From Nocardia sp. CDC159 (GTDB lineage: Bacteria; Actinomycetota; Actinomycetes; Mycobacteriales; Mycobacteriaceae), in the NCBI RefSeq assembly GCF_023740735.1, contig NZ_JAMRXH010000005.1, positions 186,001-250,000 of the forward strand: DNA of 64,000 nucleotides, written 5' to 3'. Shown in pieces: positions 46,170-55,224 of the stretch. Each line of letters begins with the position of its first letter. The stretch's first letter is position 1. A program made the translations under genes and the position numbers. Below the pieces are notes generated by a model, which did not search any database, had not been told where the DNA came from, and saw nothing but the letters and a program-made list of their open reading frames with translations.

Positions 46170-46561
46170 GGGTTGAAACGCGAACCCAACGTCAAGCAGG
46201 TTCTCCGCGAGGTGTCGCTCGTCTCGGTAGATCGCGGATCGTTGTCGGGATGTGTAGTGCGCCCTGGCCGTCGCGGCGGGAACATCGCACCAGATCTCCA
46301 CGATCCGTCGAGCACCGGCCTGCTCGATGCCGGCACGAGCGAAAGCCAGATCGCGTAGCTTGAACCACCACGAGTCGATGACGACATCGACCGGTGACGC
46401 CTTCGCCAACGCCCACACCGTGTCCATAGCGATCCCGCCGAGTTCCGGTACCGCACAAGCGTTTCCAGGCAACTCGCCAAGGCTTCCTTGACAGCGTCCT
46501 TGGACAACAACCAGGCGTTCAACTCCCGGGCCAACGCATCGGCCAAAGTCGTCTTGGCCAC
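46170..46561 (-). pseudogene. Broken copy of P-loop kinase gene
   Basis: Closely similar to the intact kinase at 48839-49363. At 46490-46561 the frame reads KTTLADALARELNAWLLSKD, the start after the glycine loop. A frameshift then moves the rest (PELGGIAMDTVWALAKAS, SWWFKLRDLAFARAG, VEIWCDVPAATA, AENL) to another minus-strand frame, ending near 46170. The first residues, including the glycines of Walker A, are replaced by IS21-end sequence at about 46560, so the element's insertion probably cut the gene. The C-terminal part also diverges from the intact copy. Confidence 0.85.
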
Positions 46562-46707
46562 ATCGGTGAATTACGGCATCGTTGATCGGTGAACCCCGAC
46601 ATCACCTTGTTGTGGAAGATGTTGGAATCGGCCAACTTTGACACCATCTGACCGGTTGCAGTGGCAAGATCTTCGTGCTGTCCCCGCACCATCCGAGGAG
46701 CTGAGCC
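46562..46707. mobile_element. Probable IS21-family end sequence
   Basis: Sequence between the truncated kinase and the transposase frame, with a GGAATCGGCCAACTTTGACA-like stretch, which resembles the repeated terminal elements of IS21 insertion sequences. No gene is present. The exact terminus cannot be set without the target duplication. Confidence 0.45.
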
Positions 46708-47410
46708 TTGTCGCCGAACCAGTCCAAGGTGCAGCTGTATGCCGCGATCCGCCGGGACTCGCGAGCGGGGATGTCGGGGCGGGAGCTTCAGCGCAAGTAC
46801 AACGTGGGGTACCGAACGGTGAACGCGGCGGTGACCTCGGCGTGGCCCGAGCAGCGCAAGCAGTATCCGCGGCGGGCGTCGAAGCTGGATCCGTTCAAGC
46901 CGTTCATCGATGAGATGCTGCGCAAGGATCTGGACGCGCCTCGCAAGCAGCGGCATACGATCAAGCGGATCTACGCGCGGCTGATCGACGAACACGACCT
47001 GGCCGGTGTCGCGTATCAGACGGTCCACGACTACGTTGCCGTACGTAAGCCGCAGATCAGGATCGAGGCCGGCCGCGGCCCGGCGAAGGTGTTCATCCCG
47101 CAGACCCACCGGCCCGGGGAGGAAGCCGAGGTCGATTTCGGTGACGTGACGATCCGGCTGCGTGGTGAAGAGGTCGTGGTCTACCTGTTCTCGCTGCGGA
47201 TGTCGTTCAGCGGCCGGGCGGTGCACCGGCTCTTCGCCTCGGGCGGGCAGGAAGCTTTCCTGGAAGGGCACGTTCACGCGTTCCGGGTGCTCGGCGGGGT
47301 GCCGTTCGGCAAGATCCGTTACGACAACCTCAAAGCGCCGGCGCCCGCGTGATCGGGTTCAGCCGGTCCCGGGCGGAGTCGGAGAGATGGACGGCCTTCC
47401 GTAGCCACTA
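46708..47410 (+). pseudogene. Truncated, frameshifted IS21-family transposase (IstA)
   Basis: The first 214 codons read as IstA: helix-turn-helix SGRELQRKYNVGYRTVNAAV, ...IKRIYARLIDEH, then the catalytic domain with first Asp in AEVDFGDV and a second in GKIRYDNLK. A stop follows at 47352, but GFSRSRAESERWTAFRSHY continues in another frame (about 47350-47410), matching the next conserved IstA block. The last catalytic Glu region and the helper gene IstB are absent, so the element cannot move on its own. It separates the two copies of the kinase/array unit. Confidence 0.85.
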
Positions 47411-47827
47411 TTCGATCTCACTGGGTCGCCCAACTCGAAGGCATCGTGCAAGCCGAAGATCGCCCGACATGCGCAAAATACCTCGGCAGCGGACAACGCG
47501 AGGGGAGCACAGAACTCGGCGAGTCGTTGCCGCTCGCCTTGCTGACCGGGCCGATGCTGCAATGGCTGGTGGACCCCGAGCACGCCCTCGGGCACAATGT
47601 GATCGCCGAACTACGTCTCTCACCACGACTCTCTGACAATCTCAGGACCCGCTCCTCTACGACCATAGGCACCCGCTCGCCCGACGACCGCGTCCCGGGT
47701 ACCCGAGTGAGGTCGTTTCTCGTCTGGATTGGCTATCACGGAGGGCACCCTGCGACGCTCGGATTCACCTGGAATCGACATCAGAATCCACCTGCCTGCC
47801 TAGCCAATATCGGTTTCAGACCGATAT
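47411..47827. other. Intergenic remnant, no gene recognised
   Basis: Lies between the transposase remnant and array B. Several open frames exist on both strands but none has a convincing start or family motif. A near-palindrome AGCCAATATCGGTTTCAGAC / CCGATATTGGC at 47802-47832 runs into the first degenerate repeat and may be another insertion-sequence end. Confidence 0.4.
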
Positions 47828-48376
47828 TGGCAAATGGAACCCGGCCGTTTAGGCCGGAAGCACCGGCGGCGGGCCTGGACGCCGAGCTGCACGCCGCCGT
47901 GATGCCGCAATGGAGTCCGGCCATTGAGGCCGGAAGCACGTAGACCCTGGGCCTCTCGTCGTGATTGCCCTCATGGCCGCAATGGAGTCCGGCTGTTGAG
48001 GCCGGAAGCACGCGCTGCTGGAGGAGATGATGGCCGCGGTCGCGATGCCGCAATGGAGTCCGGCCGGAACGGCCGGAAGCAGGTACGAACGCTGACGGAT
48101 TGCTGATCAGCCCAGCGGCGCCGCAATGGAGTCCGGCAGTGCCAGCTCGAAGTACGTCCGTCCGGTCACCCGCTCGGTGGTACACCCAGTGGGGACTGCA
48201 ATGGAGTCCGACTGGAACAGTCGGAAGCACGGACTGTACCTGTACGGGGATCAACGCGTCGGCTAGCCGCAATGGAGTCCGGCCAGGACAGCCGGAAGCA
48301 GGCCAACCTCGAGGTGCTGAAAACAACTTTCGGCGACGAGCCGCAATAGAGTCCGGCCGAGGACATCCGGAAGCAG
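47828..48376 (-). CRISPR. CRISPR-like array B: 8 hairpin repeats, no cas genes
   Basis: Repeats start at 47828, 47904, 47976, 48047, 48120, 48195, 48266 and 48340; spacers are 40, 36, 35, 37, 39, 35 and 38 bases. The consensus is the same as array A. The unit at 48195 has stem TCCGACTG/CAGTCGGA instead of TCCGGCCG/CGGCCGGA: two positions changed on each arm, both still paired, so the hairpin is selected. Units at 47828 and 48120 are degenerate. The right flank is shared with array A. Several spacers, such as 48012-48046, have open coding-like composition, as expected for protospacers, but no source is identifiable here. Confidence 0.62.
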
Positions 48377-48838
48377 GGCTCGTCGACTTTGCCGTGTCTG
48401 AGCTGGGTCGATTCGCCTGTTCGCGAGCGGTGCAGCAATGACTTCGACACGCGGTGGTCGGGTCGTGGAAGCGAGGCTGACCAGGTGCGAGCGCCCCAGG
48501 CGTGTCGCGGTGTCACTGGACCGCTCGTGATCGGTGCGCTTTGAGTTGTCAAAGATCTTGGCGAGCAGGAGGAGTCAGGCCAGGGTGATCTGTCCGATGC
48601 CCACGGCCGGGGATTTTGCGTCGGGGCGTCGGCGGCGCTGTAGAGGCACGGACTCCAGGGTATTCGCCGGTGCAACCGGGGGGCACGGATCCATCCGGAA
48701 AGGCTTGACCTAGATAAGTTTTCGGGTCGAGCCCGGTCATCGATCGCGGAACCGCGCTCATGCGCATTCGTATCTACCGTATGGCGCCGAGGTACCCGGA
48801 GGACGGGTCGCTCTCCCCTGATAGATGACCCGCCACGC
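48377..48838. repeat. Conserved non-coding leader, copy B
   Basis: Counterpart of 45648-46150. It lies between array B and the intact kinase gene, with the same inverted repeat CTTTGAGTTGTCAAAG near 48540-48555 and the same GGAGTCAGGCCAGGGTGATCTGTCCG-like core. Frames are not conserved between the copies. A leftward promoter or structured RNA is possible. Confidence 0.6.
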
Positions 48839-49363
48839 CTATGAGCTTGCGATGGTCCTGATCCGGTCGGCAAGGCCAGCGATGTCGACCGCGCGGGTGG
48901 TGTCGACGGTGACCGTGGTGGCCAGGCCGAGCGGAGCGGCATGCGCCGCCCAGTCGTCCCAGTTCTCCGCGAGGCGGCGCTCGTCTTGGTAGATCGCCGA
49001 TCGGTCTCGGGATGCGAAGCGCGCCTTGGCCGTCGCTGCGGGAACATCACACCAGATCTCCACGATCCGTCGAGCACCGGCCTGCTCGATGCCGGCACGA
49101 GCGAAAGCCAGATCGCGTGGCTTGAACCACCACGAGTCGATGACGACATCGACCGGTGACGCCTTCGCCAACGCCCACACCGTGTCCATAGCGATCCCGC
49201 CGAGTTCCGGTATCAGGAACGCGTTTTTCAGGCAGCCTACCAAGGCCTCCTTGACGGCGTCCTTGGACAACAACCAGGCGTTCAACTCCCGGGCTAACGC
49301 ATCTGCCAAGGTCGTCTTCCCTGCCCCGGGAAGCCCGTTCACCAACACCAGAATTCTGTCCAC
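48839..49363 (-). CDS. P-loop kinase (AAA/zeta-toxin-like nucleotide-dependent kinase)
   Basis: 174 aa from GTG 49363; the open frame continues upstream but only this part has family character. Walker A is NGLPGAGKTTLADALA at residues 9-24, followed by a lid and catalytic region typical of small metabolite or toxin kinases: LSKDAVKEAL, VDVVIDSWWFKPRDLAFARAGIEQAG, VEIWCDVPAATAKARFASRDR. The family covers chloramphenicol phosphotransferase-like, gluconate-kinase-like and zeta-toxin-like enzymes. Its partial copy beside array A shows it belongs to the duplicated unit. The substrate is unknown. Confidence 0.8.
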   Translation of the reverse strand: MDRILVLVNGLPGAGKTTLADALARELNAWLLSKDAVKEALVGCLKNAFLIPELGGIAMDTVWALAKASPVDVVIDSWWFKPRDLAFARAGIEQAGARRIVEIWCDVPAATAKARFASRDRSAIYQDERRLAENWDDWAAHAAPLGLATTVTVDTTRAVDIAGLADRIRTIASS

Positions 49364-49424
49364 CGATCGATCATGACCAAACCGATCGCATTGCGTTGCC
49401 GCGTTCGAGTCGTGCGCGCCACTG

Positions 49425-50408
49425 GTGTGCATGCCCATCGCCCGCACCTCCCCGTGTATTCCATGGCCGCACAGGATCAGGACACGCATCATACCCACAC
49501 GACACGATCCGTCGGTGTGCGCACCATCCGCACCGACACCCGCTTGGCCCGGCACTCGAGCCGCATCGCGTGCGCACGCCTTCTTCTGGACTGTGCTCAC
49601 AGCAGCGGCGAGCGTGAGCGTCACCGGCAACGCGATACACGCCGTCCTAAACGTCCGGGCCCAACCGATCGTGGCCGCCGCGGTCGCCGTCGTGCCGCCG
49701 GTCATCCTGCTCGATGCCGTGCACGGCGTGACCGTCCTGCTGCGCGCACGGGCTCGGGCGGGCGCAGCCCACCTGATCTCGACCACGATGACCTTGCTGA
49801 TCGCCATCGGCTCTTTCTGGCTGTCGTTCACCGCATTACGGGCTTTCGCCGAGATGGCCGGTATCTCACACGCCCAGGCCTGGCTCTGGCCACTGATCGT
49901 GGAGGGATCGATGACGCAAGCCACCATCGCCCTCATCACCCTCGCTCACCCCTCGCAGCCACTCACTGTCCGCCCTCCACACACGCCTGCGATGGAACGG
50001 TCCGAACCGACCCCCGCCGCGCCGTCGACCGTCGACTCCCCCACCGCCGTCGAGCAAGGCAACGGTGACTACGACGCTGTCAGCGCGTGTGCACACCTCA
50101 GCTGGGCGGACATCGCCACGATCATCTGTGACCGGGACCGTGCGCACCGACGGGACCGCGACGAGGTTGTGCGGATACTGATTGCGCACTACGACCGCGG
50201 CCTTGTGCCCAGCGAAATCGCTCGGACGACCGAGCGCAGCCGGTCCACGGTCAGCAGGATCATCAAGCAGGCCGCGCAGATCCGTGGCGAATTGGCACCC
50301 GGAGCTGAGTCCGCCAACGCTGCACCCACCAGGCGAGAAGACCGGTCCCCGCCCGAAGCACGAGTCAGGAAGTCATCCGGCGGCCGTGGTTCATCGCTTC
50401 CAGAGTGA
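49425..50408 (+). CDS. DUF2637-like membrane protein with C-terminal HTH
   Basis: Up to 327 aa; the start is uncertain (ATG 49425 shown, GTG 49515 is closer to the first span). Three to four hydrophobic stretches (FFWTVLTAAASVSVTGNAIHAVL, VVPPVILLDAVHGVTVLL, a third near TMTLLIAIGSFW, WLWPLIVEGSM) match the DUF2637 family of actinobacterial integrative elements and plasmids. The C-terminal half is soluble and ends in a helix-turn-helix, LVPSEIARTTERSRSTVSRIIKQA. Such proteins are suspected to act in element transfer or regulation. Confidence 0.7.
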   Translation: MCMPIARTSPCIPWPHRIRTRIIPTRHDPSVCAPSAPTPAWPGTRAASRAHAFFWTVLTAAASVSVTGNAIHAVLNVRAQPIVAAAVAVVPPVILLDAVHGVTVLLRARARAGAAHLISTTMTLLIAIGSFWLSFTALRAFAEMAGISHAQAWLWPLIVEGSMTQATIALITLAHPSQPLTVRPPHTPAMERSEPTPAAPSTVDSPTAVEQGNGDYDAVSACAHLSWADIATIICDRDRAHRRDRDEVVRILIAHYDRGLVPSEIARTTERSRSTVSRIIKQAAQIRGELAPGAESANAAPTRREDRSPPEARVRKSSGGRGSSLPE

Positions 50409-50586
50409 TCTCACGGACGCTTCGGCGCTCAGCGCGGCCATACCGCGGATCAGCCAGCTCCTCCTCCACCGCTCGGAGGATCTCCTCGATCACCAGGGCA
50501 CGCCCATACGGCCGAGAATGGGGATGCGTCGCGTTTTGCAACGCTGCCGCCAGAGCATTTCTCAATTCGGGCCCCAAACGATCCAT
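50365..50586 (-). CDS. Small hypothetical protein
   Basis: 73 aa from ATG 50586 (GTG 50604 adds six). Helical and charged, with a Glu-rich centre, EEILRAVEEELADPRYGRAERRS. Overlaps the 3' end of the DUF2637-like gene by 44 bases on the other strand. No family recognised; the helical composition is the only support for a real gene. Confidence 0.4.
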   Translation of the reverse strand: MDRLGPELRNALAAALQNATHPHSRPYGRALVIEEILRAVEEELADPRYGRAERRSVREITLEAMNHGRRMTS

Positions 50587-50791
50587 ACTCGCAGCATAGA
50601 CCACAATCGCACAAATGTTCGAGATACGTCTTCGCTGCGGGCCCTATGTTTCGCATCCCGGAGGGAGATTCCATGCAGCAACGTCACCCTCGGCGGCACT
50701 CAACCGCATATCCAGCGGTATCGACATTCCCTAGCGGTCGGTGTTCCATAGAGACAGCTTTCGCTCCAGCACCAGTAAGGGGGCTGAACCG

Positions 50792-51472
50792 TTGAACGCG
50801 AACGGCATTCACCAGCCCTCAACGACATCGCCGGAATGGGACACCGACATGGTCAACGACATCGCTTGTCCAACTTGCCACAGCCAAGACTGGGTCCAGA
50901 GCATCCCGGCCCTTCGGGCCACCGGTGTGTCCACCGTCGACGGCACCGGCTACTGCGCCGGGATCGGTATCAGCTCCTCAGGTCCGGTTCCGGTCCTGGG
51001 CACGACATTCACGGAACAGACCCGTCGCACCGCGTTGGCCACCGCCCTCGCGTTCGAGCCAGGCCAGATGCCCACCGCGCGACCGCTTCTGCTCGGTTCG
51101 GTGCTTGTGATTCCCTCCCTGGTCCTGGGAGCCGCGACGCTGACGAACGTGATAAGTCATCCTGGGATCGATCAACCGACGCTCCTATGGAAGACCGTGT
51201 CGCTCATGGTCGGCCTCGCCGTCACTTTCGTACTCGCGATCCCCACCTTCCTCGCCTTCTCCACTTTCCGGCGCCGAGTCCGCCACAACGCCCGTGTTTC
51301 TCGTGGGCGTGGCGCGGCGTTCGCGGTGTGGCGCGCTGGCTTCTACTGCCACCGCTGTGGGGTCTGCTACTGGCCGGACCCACCGTCCCCTCATCTCCCC
51401 GCGCGATATCCGTTCTCGGTAGACGATTTCCGCAGGATGGTATGGACCACCGGCGGATACGCCGCCCTCTGA
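50792..51472 (+). CDS. Zinc-ribbon membrane protein, conserved hypothetical
   Basis: 226 aa from TTG 50792, chosen because AAGGGGG lies eight bases before it; ATG 50741 would read through without a ribosome site. Near the N terminus CPTCHSQDWVQSIPALR begins a half zinc site that closes with CHRCGVCYWP near the C terminus. Two membrane spans lie between (PLLLGSVLVIPSLVLGAATL and the VSLMVGLAVTFVLAIPTFLAF region). Similar proteins occur in many actinobacteria with no known role. Confidence 0.6.
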   Translation: MNANGIHQPSTTSPEWDTDMVNDIACPTCHSQDWVQSIPALRATGVSTVDGTGYCAGIGISSSGPVPVLGTTFTEQTRRTALATALAFEPGQMPTARPLLLGSVLVIPSLVLGAATLTNVISHPGIDQPTLLWKTVSLMVGLAVTFVLAIPTFLAFSTFRRRVRHNARVSRGRGAAFAVWRAGFYCHRCGVCYWPDPPSPHLPARYPFSVDDFRRMVWTTGGYAAL

Positions 51473-51927
51473 CAGCACACCCCAGGCGCCATCGCGACCG
51501 CCCAGACGCAGTTGCCGCGGTATGCGGCCACCGGAGGGCCTTCTGATATCTGCGCCGACCACGTGCTCTCGCCCGACCGGGCTGCGGCTGGCTCGGTCAA
51601 TTTCCCCTGACGCTATCAAATCCGAAGTTGGACCCCGGCTGCCCTTACGCCGCAGCTGATCTACGGGACCTACCTCGTGGGCGACAGCGAAGTTTCGCAG
51701 TGCCTGGCTCCACGGCCCCGGGTGTCTAGATGCAAGCCCCCATGTGGATCAGCAGAGCAGTGCGGCACAGCTTCCCGCGCCGCGGCTGCCAGCCGCTGCG
51801 AACCCGCTACCGGCCCATAGAGCCATGCGCGGCATTCGTGGGCACGCTGCGGTCAACAAACGGCGCGATCTACACAGCCACCGCCACATCAATGTCGCAC
51901 ATTCCACCTGCGACGTAGGAGTCCTCG
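51473..51927. other. Intergenic, 455 bases, no gene recognised
   Basis: Open frames are short and none has a ribosome site. It separates the zinc-ribbon gene from the broken winged-helix gene. Confidence 0.4.
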
Positions 51928-52380
51928 ATGCCGTCCCACGACATGAACCGCCCAAGGATGACCCGCGCGCAGTTCCATGCGCTGGACAGCGCCGATGACA
52001 CCGGGTAAATGCAAGAGACCGACAGGCGCACTCTGCACGCGCTGGCACGCCGCGGCTGGGCGCGCCAGCGCCAAGTACTCGTGCGTAAGCGGGCCAGGAC
52101 CTGGTGGGAGATCACAGATCTCGGCCGGAGTGCTCTTCTGGACTGCCCGGCGCCGGTCGACCCTCCGCCGCGCCCGCATTGGCCCAATTCCTGGCAGGTG
52201 TATCGGGTGACACCAAACCAGTACGTCCTCGACGACGGGCACCAGATCACCCGCCCCGGCCAACGTATGCTTTGGCGGGTTCTGTGTCCGGCCCGCGGAG
52301 CGGATGTGCCTCTCGGACATCACGATCTCCTTGCTGAGGCCGTCGAACAGTTGCGCGACCACCGCGCACAATCCCAAATC
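51928..52380 (+). pseudogene. Winged-helix regulator-like gene broken by an in-frame stop
   Basis: The frame reads MNRPRMTRAQFHALDSADDTG, a TAA at 52006-52008, and then continues without shift as MQETDRRTLHALARRGWARQ... WWEITDLGRSALL, the end of a winged helix of MarR/PadR type. The two parts together look like one domain, so the TAA is probably a nonsense mutation. Downstream ATG 52009 could reinitiate, giving a protein without the first helix. The frame continues to 52680 but loses protein character after about 52380. Confidence 0.5.
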
Positions 52381-52799
52381 CCTTGCGCCACCGCACTAGC
52401 CACCCAGCCAGCGCCGCCTCGAGCGGCGCTGAATTCCTGCCCGGCGACCGATCGGAATTCCCTGTGCAGCAGTCCGACTCCGCCGCGTCGAGACCCGCCC
52501 ATCCGATCGAGTTGGGCCAGCCTTCTCGGGCCGCCGATCTGCGACTCGACACCGTCGTGGTTCGCGAAGCCAACCGGACCCCCGCCTGCTCATTACCGGC
52601 GGTCCCTGTTGCCATCAAGTAATACACCTCCCGATCGCCGATTTGAAATGGCGAACCACCCAACGCGACAGAGGTTTTGAGATTTCCGACTACGAGAGCC
52701 GTCGCTGCCCCGGCTGCTGCCGTTGCCGTTATCGCCTCCGTCTCCCGCGTCCGCCCGCCGTCGCCGCCCGTTGCACTCGTTTCCGCTGAAGGAGTAGTG
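52381..52799. other. Non-coding stretch before the DUF4192 gene
   Basis: Open frames here are rich in Pro, Arg and Ser and look like GC-driven shadows. An AAGGAG at 52788-52793 is the ribosome site of the next gene. Confidence 0.4.
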
Positions 52800-53924
52800 A
52801 TGTTTCGTCCGAGTTTGGCGATCAATGACCCTGGCGATTTGCTGGCCGCAGTGCCGGCGATGCTCGGTTTCTACCCCAACGATTCGCTCGTGGTGGCCAC
52901 CTTCGCGCCCACTGCTGACCAGGCTGCCGAATCGTTGCGGCTGCACTTCGTCGCCAGGACTGATCTTGATTCGTTCCGTTCGAATCCGACGGGATTGAGC
53001 GCGGAGCTTGTTTCGCGCTGCCTGCGTGAGGAGGTCGACCGGGCCGCCGCCGTGCTGGTCGACAGCGCCGCCTCGCCGCCGGATACCAACGGTTCACAGC
53101 TAGGCGCGTCCGACCATCGCAGCCTGGTAGATCAGTTGGAAAAGTGTTTGTCCAGCAATGGGATTCGCCTCGAGGGCGCGCTGGCGACCCAGGTGATCGC
53201 GGCGGATTCACGGTGGTGGGATGTGTTCGAGCCCGACCGATCCGGCCCGATACCGGATCCGGATGCGTCGCCGATCGCGGTCGCGCATGTCCTCGAAGGG
53301 CACCCGATATTAGGTTCCCGCACCGAGTTGGAGGCCATAGTTCGCCCGGACGACGACATGGTGCGGGCGGTGGCCAACGTCATGAAGGATCTGACCACCT
53401 GTGACCCCGACGGCGCACTGGCTGATACGGCGGGCGGGATGAGCCGCGCTCGAGTAGTCGATTTCGTTTTCGCCTGTATGGACGCCGTGACCTCCGGGGC
53501 GAGCCTGTCGGTGGAGATGCTCGCGCGCTGTGGTCTCGCCCTGCAGGACAAGGTCGTGGCCGACTTCCTGACTGCGGTGGCGGTGACCCAGAGAGCCGCT
53601 GCGGCCCAACAACTGTGGGCTGTTCTGGTGCGCGGCTTACCCGATCCCGATCGCGCGCAGGCGGCGGTGCTGCTGGGTTGTTGCGCCTATGTCAGCGGCA
53701 ACGGCCCGCTCGCGCAGTTGGCCTTCCGGACCGCACTCGCATCCAATCCCGAGCACCGTCTGGCCACCGACTTGGATCTGGCCCTCCACACAGGGATGAG
53801 CGTCGAGCAAATCCGGCGATGGCTGCTCGACTGCGGTCCCGCGCTCGCGGCCCAGCTGGACCTCGCCGCGCTGAACCTGTCGTTCACGCCGACACTCCCA
53901 ATGAACCTCGGCCTCATCGACTAG
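52800..53924 (+). CDS. DUF4192 family protein
   Basis: 374 aa from ATG 52800 with AAGGAG seven bases before it. The start FRPSLAINDPGDLLAAVPAMLGFYPNDSLVV is the signature of DUF4192, widespread in actinobacteria including conjugative elements. The middle contains conserved VLEGHPILGSRTELEAIV, and the last third has a TPR-like segment (AVLLGCCAYVSGNGPLAQLAFRTAL). Soluble; biochemical function unknown. It is one of the intact genes of the island. Confidence 0.82.
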   Translation: MFRPSLAINDPGDLLAAVPAMLGFYPNDSLVVATFAPTADQAAESLRLHFVARTDLDSFRSNPTGLSAELVSRCLREEVDRAAAVLVDSAASPPDTNGSQLGASDHRSLVDQLEKCLSSNGIRLEGALATQVIAADSRWWDVFEPDRSGPIPDPDASPIAVAHVLEGHPILGSRTELEAIVRPDDDMVRAVANVMKDLTTCDPDGALADTAGGMSRARVVDFVFACMDAVTSGASLSVEMLARCGLALQDKVVADFLTAVAVTQRAAAAQQLWAVLVRGLPDPDRAQAAVLLGCCAYVSGNGPLAQLAFRTALASNPEHRLATDLDLALHTGMSVEQIRRWLLDCGPALAAQLDLAALNLSFTPTLPMNLGLID

Positions 53925-54090
53925 TAACGAATCCACTGCGCGAGATCGGTCTTCGCGACGATGAGTTCGACTATCGCAGCGGTCCGCTCCCAAATTTGAC
54001 CAGTTGTTCGTCCGGCTGTCTTAAGAGGGTGTCTCGGAACTTCCTGATCTGGTGATCGTGGCTCCCCCCCGACTCGTAGGCTCGATAGGG

Positions 54091-54436
54091 ATGGGCAGGC
54101 AGTGGGATCCGAACGCTTCCGGCGGCGCTGGCGCTTCGGCGACGGGGCGGGACAGGGCCAAGGCAAGATGCTGTTTGAGCTGCGGTAAGACGCTGTCCGT
54201 GCGTCGGGGGCCGAAGGCGAAGTACTGTTCTGATCCCTGCCGGAGTCGCATTGGCGGTGGGTGCAGCGCAGCCGGACCCGGCTCGCGGCGATGCGCGACG
54301 AGTCGCCGACCGCCCAGTCGGTGTGCCCGGAATGCGGTGCGGTGTGGCCGCGGGGCGTCGGGAAGCGGTCCCAGGCACGGTATTGCAGCCCGAAATGCCG
54401 GACTCGGGGTTGGCGGAACCGGAAACAGCGTTCGTG
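54091..54436 (+). pseudogene. Frameshifted double zinc-finger protein gene
   Basis: From ATG 54091 the frame reads to CLSCGKTLSVRRGPKAKYCSDPCRSR. At about 54250 it must shift by one to continue as HWRWVQRSRTRLAAM, CPECGAVWPRGVG and YCSPKCRTRGWRNRKQRS, ending TGA at 54434-54436. The two C-x2-C...C-x3-C units are the same fold, so this was probably one protein with two treble-clef-like fingers. A sequencing error would give the same pattern. Confidence 0.6.
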
Positions 54437-54465
54437 AAACCGTCACGGTGACGGTTTCACGAACG
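54429..54465 (+). terminator. 37-base perfect hairpin, possible terminator
   Basis: Two 17-base arms (CGTTCGTGAAACCGTCA and its complement) flank a CGG loop. It overlaps the stop of the broken zinc-finger gene. No U-tract follows, so it is either a weak terminator or a dyad bound by a protein. Confidence 0.5.
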
Positions 54466-54627
54466 GATACCTCTAGGTCTTTTACCGGGTCCGACCTGGG
54501 AAGATAAGGGGTCTTGCGGGTCTGGCGGGTCGGTGTTCGCCGGGTGCATGCTGAGCGGGTCGGACGCCGGGGCCCGCTTCGCGGTGCACCGGTGCCGCGA
54601 CCCTGGCGGCGAGAGGTGTGACCTGGG

Positions 54628-55220
54628 ATGTCGAACAAGTTCGGAAGCGTGAGCAAGCACCGTTACGACGAGATTGTGACCGAGGGTCGCAAGCTGGTGG
54701 CGACCAAGACCAGCGTGCAGTTCCGGATCGGGGAGCTGGCCTTGGAGATCGAGGGGCTGCACGACCCGCATGAGAAGGGCGTGTCCCGGGCCGGGTGAGG
54801 AAATGTTCACGGTGACGTATCTGATGGCCCAGTTCGCCGACGATATCGGGCTGGCACCGGCGACGGTGGAAACGTATCGGTGGGTCGCGGGCCATTGGCC
54901 CAAGGAGCACCGGGTGTCGCAGGTTCCGTTCGAGGTGCACCGGATCCTGCTGTCGGCCGATGATCCGTTCGAGGTGATCAAGCATCCGCCCGACGGGCGG
55001 CGGTGGACACCGGACGCGGCCCGGCGCGTGGTGGGACGCCGGCCGGAAACGGCAGTGTCGGCGCAGGAGCGGGTCGAGGCCATTCACAAACTGGCGCCCG
55101 ACGATCACGTGGCCGCACGGGTGGCCACCGACTTCCTGCGCCGCCCGCAAGTCGCGGCCCGGGTGGTCGCCGACCCCACGGCACGGTATCTGGTCAACTC
55201 CGCCCAAGTCGACCGGTCCG
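54628..55220 (+). pseudogene. Frameshifted, truncated DUF6192-like gene
   Basis: It starts MSNKFGSVSKHRYDEIVTEGRKLV at ATG 54628 and reads VQFRIGELALEIEGLHDPH. A frameshift near 54780 moves the frame to EEMFTVTYLMAQFADDIGLAPATVETYRWVAGHWP, followed by RRWTPDAARRVVGR and ARYLVNSAQVDRS. This order matches proteins I know as the DUF6192 family, common in actinobacterial chromosomes and mobile elements. After VDRS at about 55217 the homology stops and the sequence becomes the opposite strand of another gene, so the C terminus is gone. The family name is from memory. Confidence 0.6.
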
Positions 55221-55224
55221 GGAT

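Noticed and set aside
48166..49149. 327-codon minus-strand frame over leader B and the kinase
   Set aside because: It is an out-of-frame shadow of the kinase joined to non-coding leader; the kinase frame contains all motifs.
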